64,000 nucleotides of DNA from a virus: the IMG/VR virus record IMGVR_UViG_3300014502_000005, positions 1-64,000 of that record; one strand, written 5' to 3'. A program made the translations under genes and the position numbers. The number at the start of each line of letters is the position of its first letter. Positions within the stretch are counted from its first letter, which is position 1. This document shows, one piece after another, positions 49,101 to 57,892 of the stretch. The notes below the pieces were generated by a model. The model saw only the letters and a list, made by a program, of their open reading frames with translations, searched no databases and was not told the origin of the DNA.

Positions 49101-51825
49101 GTTTATCGATAATTTAAAAACAGGAAAAGATCAAGGCTCTCCCGAGTTAAATGAAATAGCTAATTTAATCCATAAATTAGATGTTGATTTGTATAAAAAG
49201 ATTACTGAATTCAATCCTAATCTTACATTTAAAGAAGACCATTATAGGGTTTTATGGAAAGTAGTTCCTCAGAGCAAAGAATTTGCCGGCATAGTTAAGG
49301 ATTTTAATGAAGGTAAATCTATTGAAGATATTGCTAAAAATCATGATTTAACAAAAGAGCAAGTTGATTATACTATAAAAAGGTCAACCCAAACTGGGTT
49401 TAAGGGACTTGGGAAAAAGCCGCTTAGAGGCACAAGGGGATTTTTTAAACAATCCACTTTAGCGGATATGTCGGAGGGGATAGAACTTGGAGGTGTTCCT
49501 AAAAGTTACAATCCTATAACTATGTTTAAAATGAGTTATGCGGATGGGATGAAATATGTTACAGCTCAAAACATGTGGAAAACTTTAGGCGAAAGTAATC
49601 TTACTAAGTTTGTCAAACAAGGGGATGTTTCACCAGAAGGATTTGATAAAATAAATGACAATATAGCTAAAAAATATTTCCCTGTAAAAGAACAAGGGGA
49701 ATGGTGGGTTGATGAGGGAGCGGCCAGACTTATCAATAATCATTTAAGTAAAGATTATTTTAGGGCAAACAAGTTTGGAGAAGGATTAATGTGGCTAAAG
49801 AATAATTTCACGGCCATAGAACTTGGACTCTCTGCTTTCCATGCGACAGCTGAAACTATGGAAACTATAAGCTCATCTATTGGAGAAGGCCTACGCAAAA
49901 CTATAAACTTAGGAATATTGGGAGGCGACACTAAAAAAATACTAGAAGGATTGGTCGATATCCCTAAGTCTATATCAACTCCATACACTAAAGCTAAAAT
50001 AGCTGGACAAGCCATGAAGTTTATAATGAATGAGAAAGAGTATATCAATACTCCTGAAGGGAAGTCATTCATTAAAAAATTTCCTGATGCAGCCAATTTG
50101 ATTCACGATTATTTTGTAGGAGGCGGAAATATAGGGATGCATGATGACTATAAAATAAATTCCATAAAAGCATTGAGAGAATCACTGAAAGAAAAATCTG
50201 ACGATCCTGCTTATAAGTATATAAAGGCCGGAGTTATGGCACTCCCAGCTATGAACGAGAAAATAATGAGTTATTTATTTGATAAATATATTCCAAGGTT
50301 AAAATTAGGAATGTTTTTAAGAGAACATGCCATTTCATTAGTTGAAAACCATAAACGGTTAGAAAAAGGAGTTGTTACTAGAAGTGAACTAGCTCGTAAA
50401 AACATGGCTTTTGTAGATGACAGGTTGGGAGAAATGAATTTTGATAATTTATTTTGGGATAGAACATTTAAAACTTCTATGCAATTTATGTTTCGTTCTG
50501 TTACTTGGAAACTTGGTAATTTAAGGGCAATGGGAGGTGCGCCGATAGAGCAAGCAATTGAATTTAGAAATGCTTTTAGAGAAAACAGATATCCTATATT
50601 ACAACCTAAAATGGCATGGTTATTTGGGATGACTGTAATGCAAGTTGCCGCTGCTACAATACTACAAGGGATGTTTGCTAAAAAGAAATTAGAAAATTTT
50701 AAAGATGTCGTAGCGCCTCAAATAAATGAACAAGATGAAAAGGAAAGATTGATTCTTCCCACTTATTTTAAAGACATGCTCCATTTTTATCATTCGCCGG
50801 TTAAATATGTAACAGGTTCTTTTGCTGGAGATATAGGAAGATTTTACGAATTGCAGCAGAATAAAGATTTTTTTGGATATGAGATATATGACCCCCAAGC
50901 TCCGATGAGTGAAAAAGCAAAAGAAATAGGAGAATATTTTTTACCAAAACCCTTTTCTTTTACTAACCTTGCCCAAATGAAGGAAAAAGGTGAACCAGTA
51001 AAAAAGCAGATACTTAGTTTTTTAGGCTTCACTAAAGCCCCAAAATATATCACCAATACTCCAATAGAAAACGAAATAGGGGATTTATACAACATGAGCA
51101 ATAATCTTAAAAAGCCCCATGCTGCAAAAGAAGTTTCAGATGTAAAAAAGCAGATAATTGATTTATATAAATCAGGTAAAGAAGACGACGCTTATAAACT
51201 AATGACTAAAAGCGTATCAGATGGTAAATTAAGAGCGAATCAAACTGATTGGTTGCTTAGGAATATAGATAAAAAAATAGATCCAGGACAATATATGTTC
51301 AGGATGCTCCCATACGACGACAAAAAATATTTGTATGATAAGATGACTAAAGAAGAAAAAATTAAATACGATCCCAAAGAAAGTTTGTCAGGGCAAATAA
51401 AATCGGAAGGTAAAAAAGAAGGTATAGGCAATGACCCGGTTAGTTACAAGTATAAAGAAGCTATGGTTAAAATAAATTCTATTGAAAAAGAGATAAATGA
51501 TGTTGTTAAAAAATCAGGAAGCGCAGAGGCTAAAAAGTATGCTTTAGAAAACAACATTAGTAAAGAATATGTATTTATAGAAAAAAATTCTTCTGAGATT
51601 GAAAAGTTAAGAAGAGTTATTGAATATGTTAAAAAGATGTCGGATGAACAACAAAATAAATATCAAACTAAAATAGAATCGAATATGAATCAGTTTATTG
51701 ATTCATATGAATCAAATGGTCGGGTAAAGCTAAACAGTACAGTTCTTAAATTACACAGAGAATCGCTTAAAGAAAGTAAAAAAATTAGGCGAGAGGAAAA
51801 GAAGGCGTATAGAAGTTTACGCTAA
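46108..51825 (+). CDS. giant multidomain internal virion protein (1905 aa)
   Basis: The N-terminus has a doubled D-L-V-x-x-L-G-E-P-E motif (residues 5-30), a hallmark of modular phage polyproteins. Residues 180-400 have Ala/Gly-rich hydrophobic segments. Residues 425-720 are charged low-complexity linker. Residues 720-815 look like a GNAT acyltransferase (NVNDKGKGYGKQIYREL as motif A). Residues 825-870 form an SH3/Tudor-like barrel. The C-terminal third (FRSVTWKLGNLRAMGGAPIEQ near 1457, hydrophobic 1502-1523) matches large-polyvalent-protein associated domains. Probably injected with the genome. Confidence 0.65.
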   Translation: MPDKDLVNLLGEPENKPDTDLVSALGEPELKKKVSTTESQPYLGQDSQSESVGQANTSKSQSSTGSFRTVGSPKQKPKYDTEVLPETFNEKPIVKAEQKEDKVRQKIYEKPRSVDDFNKEFGINPEENDIKNPEKILKPEEQENLLQTIDFKRFTKQKTDEYLTRPEDSYLWSFSHGAGKAIYHVLDDLDAASKMLHDITGINYGGTFGDAAKKVNESNESGTTKTPDTILGNVLEGLGSTSVDVPLMWLTPELKSKYIAAATGGVVKSMPGIVSYMAADNALSKYQELDKQDNPEANKLTETFKAAGLGAFEGYLMHSFGFLSSEAGGFIKGVTNNNALGKVASVVSNGTLFGGMTASEQYMSGKINPKEVISSAILGAGMTAVSIPESLRKELEANQQKASDRFFTSSSEDIAKINDLPKSVDKLREEQLKVQDKADKETDPKKKEELQIAAKTIDGYIDVKAVTKQILSDSDVAIKAIQEDPKLTDEEKQYHIDKVNEVVAKNDPRIQAANPLIKESSDIDKNIQTIKENKSIPEENKPIMIEGLEDRKKEVFKSIKKEMSKPMDIFELNKNEQLKQKENESKIKKQNVRSTEAKQDVGEKSSSSKEVPKIEEKSKGLLEDATQKVGVEKSGQPEHKRIPQGEDLRGDQEKVREGKSEQTGNSSSPRTEEKEQEEMIPEFVPEGMAEPEPSSTKSGKVDIGEKSEMSKDMKGILGIKDNNVFTREISKEGKEFGEVHVKEMPENWQVKYVNVNDKGKGYGKQIYRELNKQAETEGKTIVSDEPNKISASAKGLWNSLVKSGEAEKLPDESYRMISTKTEKPISQENTKIKEPSIGDKVGFKDMVGTSRKGELLSIEDGKYKIKADDGSTHRVKPEKLQPIEQSEKEIKEGEAPAKEEIKLNEKIKSTKVTLAKNDIPIISGLVKDIVKPVAESAKDAFMIAYKFLSPKSFASSKVKDILNETLIGERNESKAKLDMALRPVEKLFDQMPDEDNVKFIDNLKTGKDQGSPELNEIANLIHKLDVDLYKKITEFNPNLTFKEDHYRVLWKVVPQSKEFAGIVKDFNEGKSIEDIAKNHDLTKEQVDYTIKRSTQTGFKGLGKKPLRGTRGFFKQSTLADMSEGIELGGVPKSYNPITMFKMSYADGMKYVTAQNMWKTLGESNLTKFVKQGDVSPEGFDKINDNIAKKYFPVKEQGEWWVDEGAARLINNHLSKDYFRANKFGEGLMWLKNNFTAIELGLSAFHATAETMETISSSIGEGLRKTINLGILGGDTKKILEGLVDIPKSISTPYTKAKIAGQAMKFIMNEKEYINTPEGKSFIKKFPDAANLIHDYFVGGGNIGMHDDYKINSIKALRESLKEKSDDPAYKYIKAGVMALPAMNEKIMSYLFDKYIPRLKLGMFLREHAISLVENHKRLEKGVVTRSELARKNMAFVDDRLGEMNFDNLFWDRTFKTSMQFMFRSVTWKLGNLRAMGGAPIEQAIEFRNAFRENRYPILQPKMAWLFGMTVMQVAAATILQGMFAKKKLENFKDVVAPQINEQDEKERLILPTYFKDMLHFYHSPVKYVTGSFAGDIGRFYELQQNKDFFGYEIYDPQAPMSEKAKEIGEYFLPKPFSFTNLAQMKEKGEPVKKQILSFLGFTKAPKYITNTPIENEIGDLYNMSNNLKKPHAAKEVSDVKKQIIDLYKSGKEDDAYKLMTKSVSDGKLRANQTDWLLRNIDKKIDPGQYMFRMLPYDDKKYLYDKMTKEEKIKYDPKESLSGQIKSEGKKEGIGNDPVSYKYKEAMVKINSIEKEINDVVKKSGSAEAKKYALENNISKEYVFIEKNSSEIEKLRRVIEYVKKMSDEQQNKYQTKIESNMNQFIDSYESNGRVKLNSTVLKLHRESLKESKKIRREEKKAYRSLR

Positions 51826-51847
51826 AAATAAGCGTCAAAAAATAAAT

Positions 51848-51855
51848 TAACTTTG
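51848..51855 (+). promoter_or_regulatory. -7 box of the spike operon
   Basis: TAACTTTG, 14 bp before ATG 51870. The small stem ACGCT/AGCGT (51819-51835) at the previous stop codon lies just upstream. Confidence 0.6.
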
Positions 51856-51869
51856 TAAAAATAAATAGT

Positions 51870-52187
51870 ATGACATTAAATATTATCACTAATCAAACAG
51901 CATACGTAACATTCACTGTTTATGCCCAAGATACAGGATTACTTTCCCATACATTTGATATTCCCAAAGCAAACATATCATCCATTTGTACATATCCAAA
52001 TGAAAAAGTAGAAGATGCCTTGGGTATCGTAGTGGTAAATACTATTACTCAATTAGATCAATCAAATAAAGGAAATGCTTTGCTTGAACTTAGTCCTACT
52101 AAATGGGCGTTATCGACTTCTTCAACCGTTGCGATAGTTGACGCTGCAACTTTGAGGGCTACTTTATTAGGATATTTTATAGTTTAA
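51870..52187 (+). CDS. small spike-base paralogue (105 aa)
   Basis: Nearly the same plan as the first 105 residues of the next protein (LNIIT, G/AYVTF.VY.QDT.LLS.TFD, KVEDALGIVVV.TITQLDQ.NKGN, WALSTSST, VDAATLRATLLGY). Probable virion protein carrying a small beta domain, made by partial duplication of the next gene. No function known. Confidence 0.7.
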   Translation: MTLNIITNQTAYVTFTVYAQDTGLLSHTFDIPKANISSICTYPNEKVEDALGIVVVNTITQLDQSNKGNALLELSPTKWALSTSSTVAIVDAATLRATLLGYFIV

Positions 52188-52197
52188 ATAAATAATT

Positions 52198-52818
52198 ATG
52201 AAACTAAATATTATCACAGATCATACAGGGTACGTAACGTTCGATGTTTATTCTCAAGACACTAGTCTTTTATCTTATACATTTGATGTTGTTAAGGCTA
52301 ATGTTTCATCTATTCGTTCTTACCCTCTTACTAAAGTAGAAGATGGACTGGGGCTAGTAGTCATAGACACTATAACACAGTTAGATCAAATGAATAAGGG
52401 CAATTCTTTTATAGAACTTGTACCTTCTTTATGGGCTTTGTCAACAGCCTCAACAACTCCGATAGTAGATGCTGCAACATTGCGAACAATTCTGGTAGGG
52501 TATATGCCCACAGCTTTATCTTTTAGTATTCCTACAACAATAGCTTATACAACTGCAATTCCTTTTACCCAAGCCTTAACTATAATAACAGGCAAAACAT
52601 TAGCCTCTAACGATACGTTAACAATTGCTGCTAATCCTGTTGAAGGTTCAGGGGCGCAAACATGGTTAGACGGAAACGGGACAAACACGCCTGTATTTAC
52701 TAATTTTGATTATCAAAGTGGAACATTTGATAATACTAATGGCGTTAGAAATTTCATCACCATGGAATATATCGGAGGCAAAGCAATGATTTCCATTTTA
52801 AATATGACAGCCGTATGA
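52198..52818 (+). CDS. spike-base protein with added C-domain (206 aa)
   Basis: Residues 1-105 duplicate the preceding gene. Residues 110-206 add a beta domain (ITGKTLASNDTLTIAANPVEGSGAQTWLDGNGTNTPVFTNF). Probable adaptor or accessory of the adjacent receptor-binding spike. The stop overlaps the next start by 4 bp. Confidence 0.7.
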   Translation: MKLNIITDHTGYVTFDVYSQDTSLLSYTFDVVKANVSSIRSYPLTKVEDGLGLVVIDTITQLDQMNKGNSFIELVPSLWALSTASTTPIVDAATLRTILVGYMPTALSFSIPTTIAYTTAIPFTQALTIITGKTLASNDTLTIAANPVEGSGAQTWLDGNGTNTPVFTNFDYQSGTFDNTNGVRNFITMEYIGGKAMISILNMTAV

Positions 52819-55508
52819 TAGTTAGAAATTGGATGATGCAAGGAGGGATTAGCAGTTTGTATTTAACAATTGATAATACAGGGAATTACTATCCATTAGT
52901 TAACGATCAGATTGAATTTACATTATTATCATCCGAAATTGATTTTACAAAAATACTGTCCGATGTATCAAATCTAATCATAATGGACGGGGCAACTGTT
53001 CTAAAGCATTATATAGATTACAATGATTATGCAAATGGTATAATCAAAGGTTTTGTTAAATGTTCAGTAAATGCTAAAAGTTCAAAAAGTTTAACAGTTT
53101 TACTAACTGGCACATCGAATTTGTCTTCATATACAGATACAATGATTAGGGCAACTAGTCATTGTTCTATGTTAAATTTCTATCCATTTAGTTCCGTAAA
53201 TGATTCGTTAGCAATTGGGGAGGCTTTTACCTTAAATAATGCTCAAATATCAACAATAGGAGTAGGTAGTGCATTAGATTTGAGTGGAACAACATCATAC
53301 GCGATTTCAAATATTTTCAATTTAAGGCAAACCAGGGCCGTAAGTGATTATGGATTTTTAATGTTTAATTTTATATTAAAAACTACACATATTGCTGGTG
53401 GTGGTGTTAAGACTATATTTTCAAAATATTTTGATACAAATAATTATATTTATTTTGGGTTAAATGATTCAGGACAATTTTACACTACCTTAAAAGTAGG
53501 TGGGGCAACTCAGTCATGGACATCTACAACTGTGAGACAACTTGCAGGGGCCATTAACTCATTTGCTATAAGATATACCAACAATGCTGTTTTTATACGA
53601 GTTAACGGCGTTACTGTATTAACCTATGACCCTGTATGGATAGTTGCAGCCGATGGGTTACCGTTAACGTTTGGCGCACAAAATAATGGTTCTTATGCAA
53701 ATTATTTTGACGGATATATTTATGATTTTTCTATTCACAATATGATTTATCCGTTTAATTATGAGATAGGCAGGACAAAAAACATGTCCTTAAATTCCAG
53801 GACACAAAAAGAAAAATGGCAATATAGAGGGCATACTGATTTGAATGGCTGTTATGATGTGTCTGAATATACCTATATCTATGCAAATGGTGTATTATAT
53901 GGATATGGCAAAGAATATACAGCTGCAACTGGTATATCGATTGCAGTAAGAAAGACAAGTTATGATGATGGTTCTACATGGTCTGAACGTGTCGTTTTAT
54001 TTGGAAATGGTGCAGGTGGCGAAAATAATCAAGTGCATCGGGGATGTTGTTTTATAGGCAATGATGGACTTTATCATTATTGTTATAGCGCAAAAAACAC
54101 ATCTGTAGTCGCCATTAATAATAAATTGAGGTGTTGTGATTCAGTTGATGGTGTTACATTTACTAACTTCAGGGATATTTTAAACCCATTTACTGGAGCA
54201 ACAGGAGGCATTGAAAATAGTCGTTTTATTTGGGATGCAGCATTAAGCACATATATTGGGTTTGTTGATGTAGGCGGAGTAGCGGGAGTGGCATGGTCTG
54301 AATTTTATGTTGAAGGAGAAACATTAGATACTTTAGGGTATTACCACGAAGGAGCAGAGACATCATTACAGATTGCCGGAGGTATGTATGGAGCTTCGTG
54401 TATTAAAAAAATAGGTAACGAATATTATGTATGGGAACATATATCTTTAGGAGCAGGAAGTATTATTCCGACACAAGCATATTGTTTTAAAAGTTCAAAT
54501 CCTCGCAATAATAGTTGGCAATTGGTTGATGAAATATTAGCATACGATGTGCCAAGATGTAGAGACCAATGGGCAGATTTATATATTTGCGAAAATACAG
54601 ATAAAAATATTTCTATTTTATCTGCCGATGCATGTAAAAATTATGGGTCTCTCGAATTACAAAGTAGTATATTTACTTATAATGGATTATTAACGGATTT
54701 AGTTAAAGATACAATTTCGAGTATTAGTAAAACTAAAAATGACATTACTGTAATACCTTCAATTGCAATTGATGTTGATGCACAAGTATTTATTACAGCG
54801 GCAGGATTAACGGGCAACGATATAACATCAATAGATTTGTTATGTAAAAGATTGAAAGAAAATAAGTTGTGGGAAAGATTTCCATATATTTGGCCATTTA
54901 TAGGGGGTTCTGCTGCCACAAATAAATTTCAATTAAAACGGCCAGTTGATTCTGATGATGCGAATAGACTTACATTTTATGGTTCGTTTACTCATAATGC
55001 AAATGGATTAATACCATCAGGTGCTTCTGGGACATATGCCGATCCTCATTTAACAGTTAAAAGTTTATATTATAATAATTATAGTTTTATATATGTAAGT
55101 CCTATAAATATTAGTACAGGTACTAATTATGGCACTGATATAGCAACGGCAGGAGGAGGTAATGTGTTTAGAACTTGTTATCAAGGGTCATATTTAACAA
55201 ACATGGGTGGACAGGCTGCTAATTATGCCAGTCAGGCAACTTCAAAGGGTGTTTTTATAGCATCTGCATATGATAAGAGGTTAAATTATGCTATGCACAA
55301 CAGGATTATAAGGGCATCTAATACAACATTTGCAGATCGAGTATTTGGCGGTGCTGCTTTAAATTTGTTTTGTTATACGGCAACCCAGCAAAATGCAATC
55401 AATCCATGCAGTTTGATTATTATAGGATTAGGATTAGATATTCAACAAGCAATAAAAAGTACAGATATATTTGAAGAGTATATGATTTCACGAGGATTAA
55501 CAATTTAA
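52815..55508 (+). CDS. receptor-binding spike with LamG and sialidase-type propeller
   Basis: 897 residues. About 115-310: a concanavalin/LamG-like jelly roll (NFILKTTHIAGGG, FAIRYTNNAVFIRVNGV, FDGYIYDFSIHN). About 330-640: a five- or six-bladed propeller with an Asp-box SYDDGSTWSE at 380-389 and repeated W/D turns, like sialidase or GH43 carbohydrate-active folds; catalytic residues cannot be assigned. About 650-897: a domain opening LWERFPYIWPFIGGSAATNKFQLKRP, recurrent at the C-terminus of Bacteroidota phage tail proteins. Likely binds or trims surface glycan. Confidence 0.75.
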   Translation: MIVRNWMMQGGISSLYLTIDNTGNYYPLVNDQIEFTLLSSEIDFTKILSDVSNLIIMDGATVLKHYIDYNDYANGIIKGFVKCSVNAKSSKSLTVLLTGTSNLSSYTDTMIRATSHCSMLNFYPFSSVNDSLAIGEAFTLNNAQISTIGVGSALDLSGTTSYAISNIFNLRQTRAVSDYGFLMFNFILKTTHIAGGGVKTIFSKYFDTNNYIYFGLNDSGQFYTTLKVGGATQSWTSTTVRQLAGAINSFAIRYTNNAVFIRVNGVTVLTYDPVWIVAADGLPLTFGAQNNGSYANYFDGYIYDFSIHNMIYPFNYEIGRTKNMSLNSRTQKEKWQYRGHTDLNGCYDVSEYTYIYANGVLYGYGKEYTAATGISIAVRKTSYDDGSTWSERVVLFGNGAGGENNQVHRGCCFIGNDGLYHYCYSAKNTSVVAINNKLRCCDSVDGVTFTNFRDILNPFTGATGGIENSRFIWDAALSTYIGFVDVGGVAGVAWSEFYVEGETLDTLGYYHEGAETSLQIAGGMYGASCIKKIGNEYYVWEHISLGAGSIIPTQAYCFKSSNPRNNSWQLVDEILAYDVPRCRDQWADLYICENTDKNISILSADACKNYGSLELQSSIFTYNGLLTDLVKDTISSISKTKNDITVIPSIAIDVDAQVFITAAGLTGNDITSIDLLCKRLKENKLWERFPYIWPFIGGSAATNKFQLKRPVDSDDANRLTFYGSFTHNANGLIPSGASGTYADPHLTVKSLYYNNYSFIYVSPINISTGTNYGTDIATAGGGNVFRTCYQGSYLTNMGGQAANYASQATSKGVFIASAYDKRLNYAMHNRIIRASNTTFADRVFGGAALNLFCYTATQQNAINPCSLIIIGLGLDIQQAIKSTDIFEEYMISRGLTI

Positions 55509-55528
55509 AATAAAACATTAAATATATA

Positions 55529-55753
55529 ATGAAAATTAAAGATTTGCCCTTATATATTATTTCTGGGATAGTAGTATTAGGATATTTATTTTTCCTTTTT
55601 ATGCTTTTGTACCATCCTATTCCAGAAGTCAACAGAGATATACTTAATCAAGCTGCCGGAGCTTTATTAGGAGCATTTATTACTGTAGTATCTTTTTGGA
55701 TAGGCAGTTCGGCTGGCAGTAAAAATAAAACAGACTTATTAAATAATAAATAG
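55529..55753 (+). CDS. small two-span membrane protein, holin candidate
   Basis: 74 residues with membrane segments at about 8-30 and 42-62 and a polar tail GSKNKTDLLNNK. First gene after the spike in a run of three membrane proteins preceding the DUF5675-type and coiled-coil membrane genes, a typical Bacteroidota phage lysis neighbourhood. Holin role inferred. Confidence 0.65.
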   Translation: MKIKDLPLYIISGIVVLGYLFFLFMLLYHPIPEVNRDILNQAAGALLGAFITVVSFWIGSSAGSKNKTDLLNNK

Positions 55754-55776
55754 TATTAATTTAAAAATTATAAATT

Positions 55777-55872
55777 ATGATTACGAACGATGTTTTAAAA
55801 ATGGGTCAAATCGATCCTCCTCCACCGCCTCCTCCACCATCAAGTCCTAGACCTAAAAAACCTAGGCATTGA
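55777..55872 (+). CDS. proline-rich micropeptide (31 aa)
   Basis: ATG at 55777, TGA at 55870-55872. MITNDVLKMGQIDP is followed by eight consecutive prolines and a basic SSPRPKKPRH tail. Polyproline stalls ribosomes, and the next gene starts at a TTG overlapping this stop (TTGA), so translation here may control that of the membrane protein downstream. Small size lowers confidence. Confidence 0.5.
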   Translation: MITNDVLKMGQIDPPPPPPPPSSPRPKKPRH

Positions 55873-56252
55873 AATTAAGGATATGGAAGCGAATAGATTT
55901 GGTAGATTTAATTGGGATAATCCCTCCAATTTTATTTATTGTAATAATAAGCATATTTCATTATAAAAGCAATCCATCCGGCGGATGGTCTGTCGTATGG
56001 GTTTTAAGCGAGAATATGCTTTTATTGTCCATGTCTTTAACAATTATAGTGCTGTCTTATTCAGGTATTTTAAGGAATTTTTTTAAATACGTATTTGCCC
56101 CTTACTTTTTGGTAAAGTGTATTTATCATATATTTTGTTATTTACAGATATATATTATGCCTTATGATGCTTGGAAGAAATTTTGGATTGGGATTATCTT
56201 TTTAATATTTATATTAGGTTTTATAATTATTCTATACAAACATGATAAGTAG
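55869..56252 (+). CDS. four-span membrane protein, TTG start
   Basis: 127 residues with hydrophobic spans near 12-30, 44-65, 70-92 and 100-122 and a Lys-rich end. The start codon is TTG (55869), overlapping the micropeptide stop. Holin or anti-holin candidate from position. 11 bp overlap with the next gene. Confidence 0.65.
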   Translation: MKLRIWKRIDLVDLIGIIPPILFIVIISIFHYKSNPSGGWSVVWVLSENMLLLSMSLTIIVLSYSGILRNFFKYVFAPYFLVKCIYHIFCYLQIYIMPYDAWKKFWIGIIFLIFILGFIIILYKHDK

Positions 56253-56649
56253 TGCCATTAAAGCCTGTATAGGCTATTTTATAGGAGTTGTAATATGCAT
56301 TCTTTTTATGCTATTAATCGGAAGATTAAATGATTTACAATTTAATACATTGATTACGCCAACAATTGTCGGGTTTATTGGTTCTCTATTATTATGGTAT
56401 AATGACTATACCAAGAAATTAAAAAAAGAAGAGCTTTCGGAAATAGACCGAAAAATTGCTTGTAAAGCGGAGGAAAAAATGGTACTCGATTTAAGGGATG
56501 ATTTAAAATTAAAAGCCGATATAAAAGACATTACATATATACATAATGTATTAGAAAGAATAGTAATTAGAGAAGAGGCTAATGACAAGTCTCATGAAGA
56601 GATGCATAAGATGATTATTGAGATATGGCAATCTATTATTAATAAATAG
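56242..56649 (+). CDS. membrane protein with coiled-coil tail
   Basis: 135 residues with two N-terminal membrane spans (7-27, 35-55), then a long charged helical tail (65-135). This is the layout of several phage holin superfamilies and of proteins that join holin and spanin functions. The last cytoplasmic helix ends IIEIWQSIINK. Lysis role inferred from context. Confidence 0.6.
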   Translation: MISSAIKACIGYFIGVVICILFMLLIGRLNDLQFNTLITPTIVGFIGSLLLWYNDYTKKLKKEELSEIDRKIACKAEEKMVLDLRDDLKLKADIKDITYIHNVLERIVIREEANDKSHEEMHKMIIEIWQSIINK

Positions 56650-56657
56650 AAGAAATA

Positions 56658-57092
56658 ATGAATATTCGTATAGACCGATTGACTTTTGAAGAAGAATATA
56701 CAATGGGGAGGGTGTTCATTAATGACGATTTTATATGTAATTCTCTTGAAGATAAGGTTCGTGAGTTAGGAAAAAACGGTGAAGGTAAAGTTCCCGAAAA
56801 AACAGCTATCCCTGCGGAAAAGTATAAATTTAGGATTACATTCTGGCCTAAATATCAAATTTGGACACCCGCACTAATAGATGTTCCGTTTTTTACCGGT
56901 ATACGGTTACATTCAGGACGAAATGCAGAAGATACGCATGGGTGCATATTAATAGGGCAAAATACATTTGAGGGAAAACTAGAACATGGGTATAATACTT
57001 TTGAAAATTTCATGAAATATTTTAACAAAAATGAAAATGGTACGTATAATGATACTCTATACGAAATTGACATAATAAATAAAAAAGAGTAG
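56658..57092 (+). CDS. DUF5675-type protein
   Basis: 144 residues. RLTFEEEYTMGRVFIND..ICNSLEDKVRE, KTAIPAEKYKF, IRLHSGRNAEDTHGCILIG match the phage family DUF5675: basic HxGN..DTxGCI motif with a single His and Cys, recalling the catalytic Cys of L,D-transpeptidase-like folds. Members lie in lysis regions of phages, so a peptidoglycan role is suspected but untested. Followed 2 bp later by the spanin-like gene. Confidence 0.75.
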   Translation: MNIRIDRLTFEEEYTMGRVFINDDFICNSLEDKVRELGKNGEGKVPEKTAIPAEKYKFRITFWPKYQIWTPALIDVPFFTGIRLHSGRNAEDTHGCILIGQNTFEGKLEHGYNTFENFMKYFNKNENGTYNDTLYEIDIINKKE

Positions 57093-57094
57093 CC

Positions 57095-57793
57095 ATGAAA
57101 ATAACTAAGTATGAATTAATCGTAACTATAATTTTGGTTGTGATATTTTTTTTCTTTATAAAAGGTATTATTTCAAATAACAAAAAACTTAAAGAAATAA
57201 AGAATTTGTATGAAACATCTCAGGACAGTACGCTTGTTTATCGAAATAAACTAGGACAACAAGTAGCTCATTCTTCTGTTCTAGAAACTTCTAATCAGAA
57301 ATACTTACTTCAACTTAAAACAAATGATGCCCTTATTTTAGAACTACAACAATTATTAAAACAAGAAACTAAAAAAAGGCATGATATTGAAGTTGCTATC
57401 ATAGTTAAAAGCAAAATCATATCTCATCTTGAAGATTCGTTAACAAATGTTATAACTGGGCAAACAATAGAACATAAAGGCGATAGCACTTTTATTTATC
57501 CTATTTATAAGCATGTAGTAAAAGACGACTGGACTTATGAAATGATTCAGATAGGGAAAAGCTATTTTTGGAGGGACTTGACTGTAAGAAATGATTATAA
57601 TATAGTAATAGGAAGCGAACCGGCAGGACTATTTAAGCGCAAACAATTTGCTGAGATAACTAATTTAAATCCAAATGCCGAAACAGGAGCAATGAAAGTT
57701 TACCAGAAAAAAGAGGCTAAAAGCGACTTCTTTCCGCTTGTAATAGGAGGCTTAACAGGATCGTTAATTATGTTTTTGATAAAGTCCTTATAG
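57095..57793 (+). CDS. spanin-like protein with two membrane ends
   Basis: 232 residues. N-terminal span at 8-25, a coiled coil at about 28-120, a beta-rich part, and a C-terminal hydrophobic segment (FPLVIGGLTGSLIMFLIKSL). Resembles coiled-coil membrane proteins at the end of Bacteroidota phage lysis modules. It might bridge envelopes like a unimolecular spanin. Last rightward gene. Downstream DNA to 57881 is A+T-rich with only a weak hairpin near 57833-57855. Confidence 0.6.
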   Translation: MKITKYELIVTIILVVIFFFFIKGIISNNKKLKEIKNLYETSQDSTLVYRNKLGQQVAHSSVLETSNQKYLLQLKTNDALILELQQLLKQETKKRHDIEVAIIVKSKIISHLEDSLTNVITGQTIEHKGDSTFIYPIYKHVVKDDWTYEMIQIGKSYFWRDLTVRNDYNIVIGSEPAGLFKRKQFAEITNLNPNAETGAMKVYQKKEAKSDFFPLVIGGLTGSLIMFLIKSL

Positions 57794-57892
57794 TTTCAAA
57801 ACAATCTTTAAAAACTTTCCGATTTTAGTGTATCAATTGACTTATAATCAATTCAAATTTAGTACTTACGTATATATAGTAGTTATGTGGCA

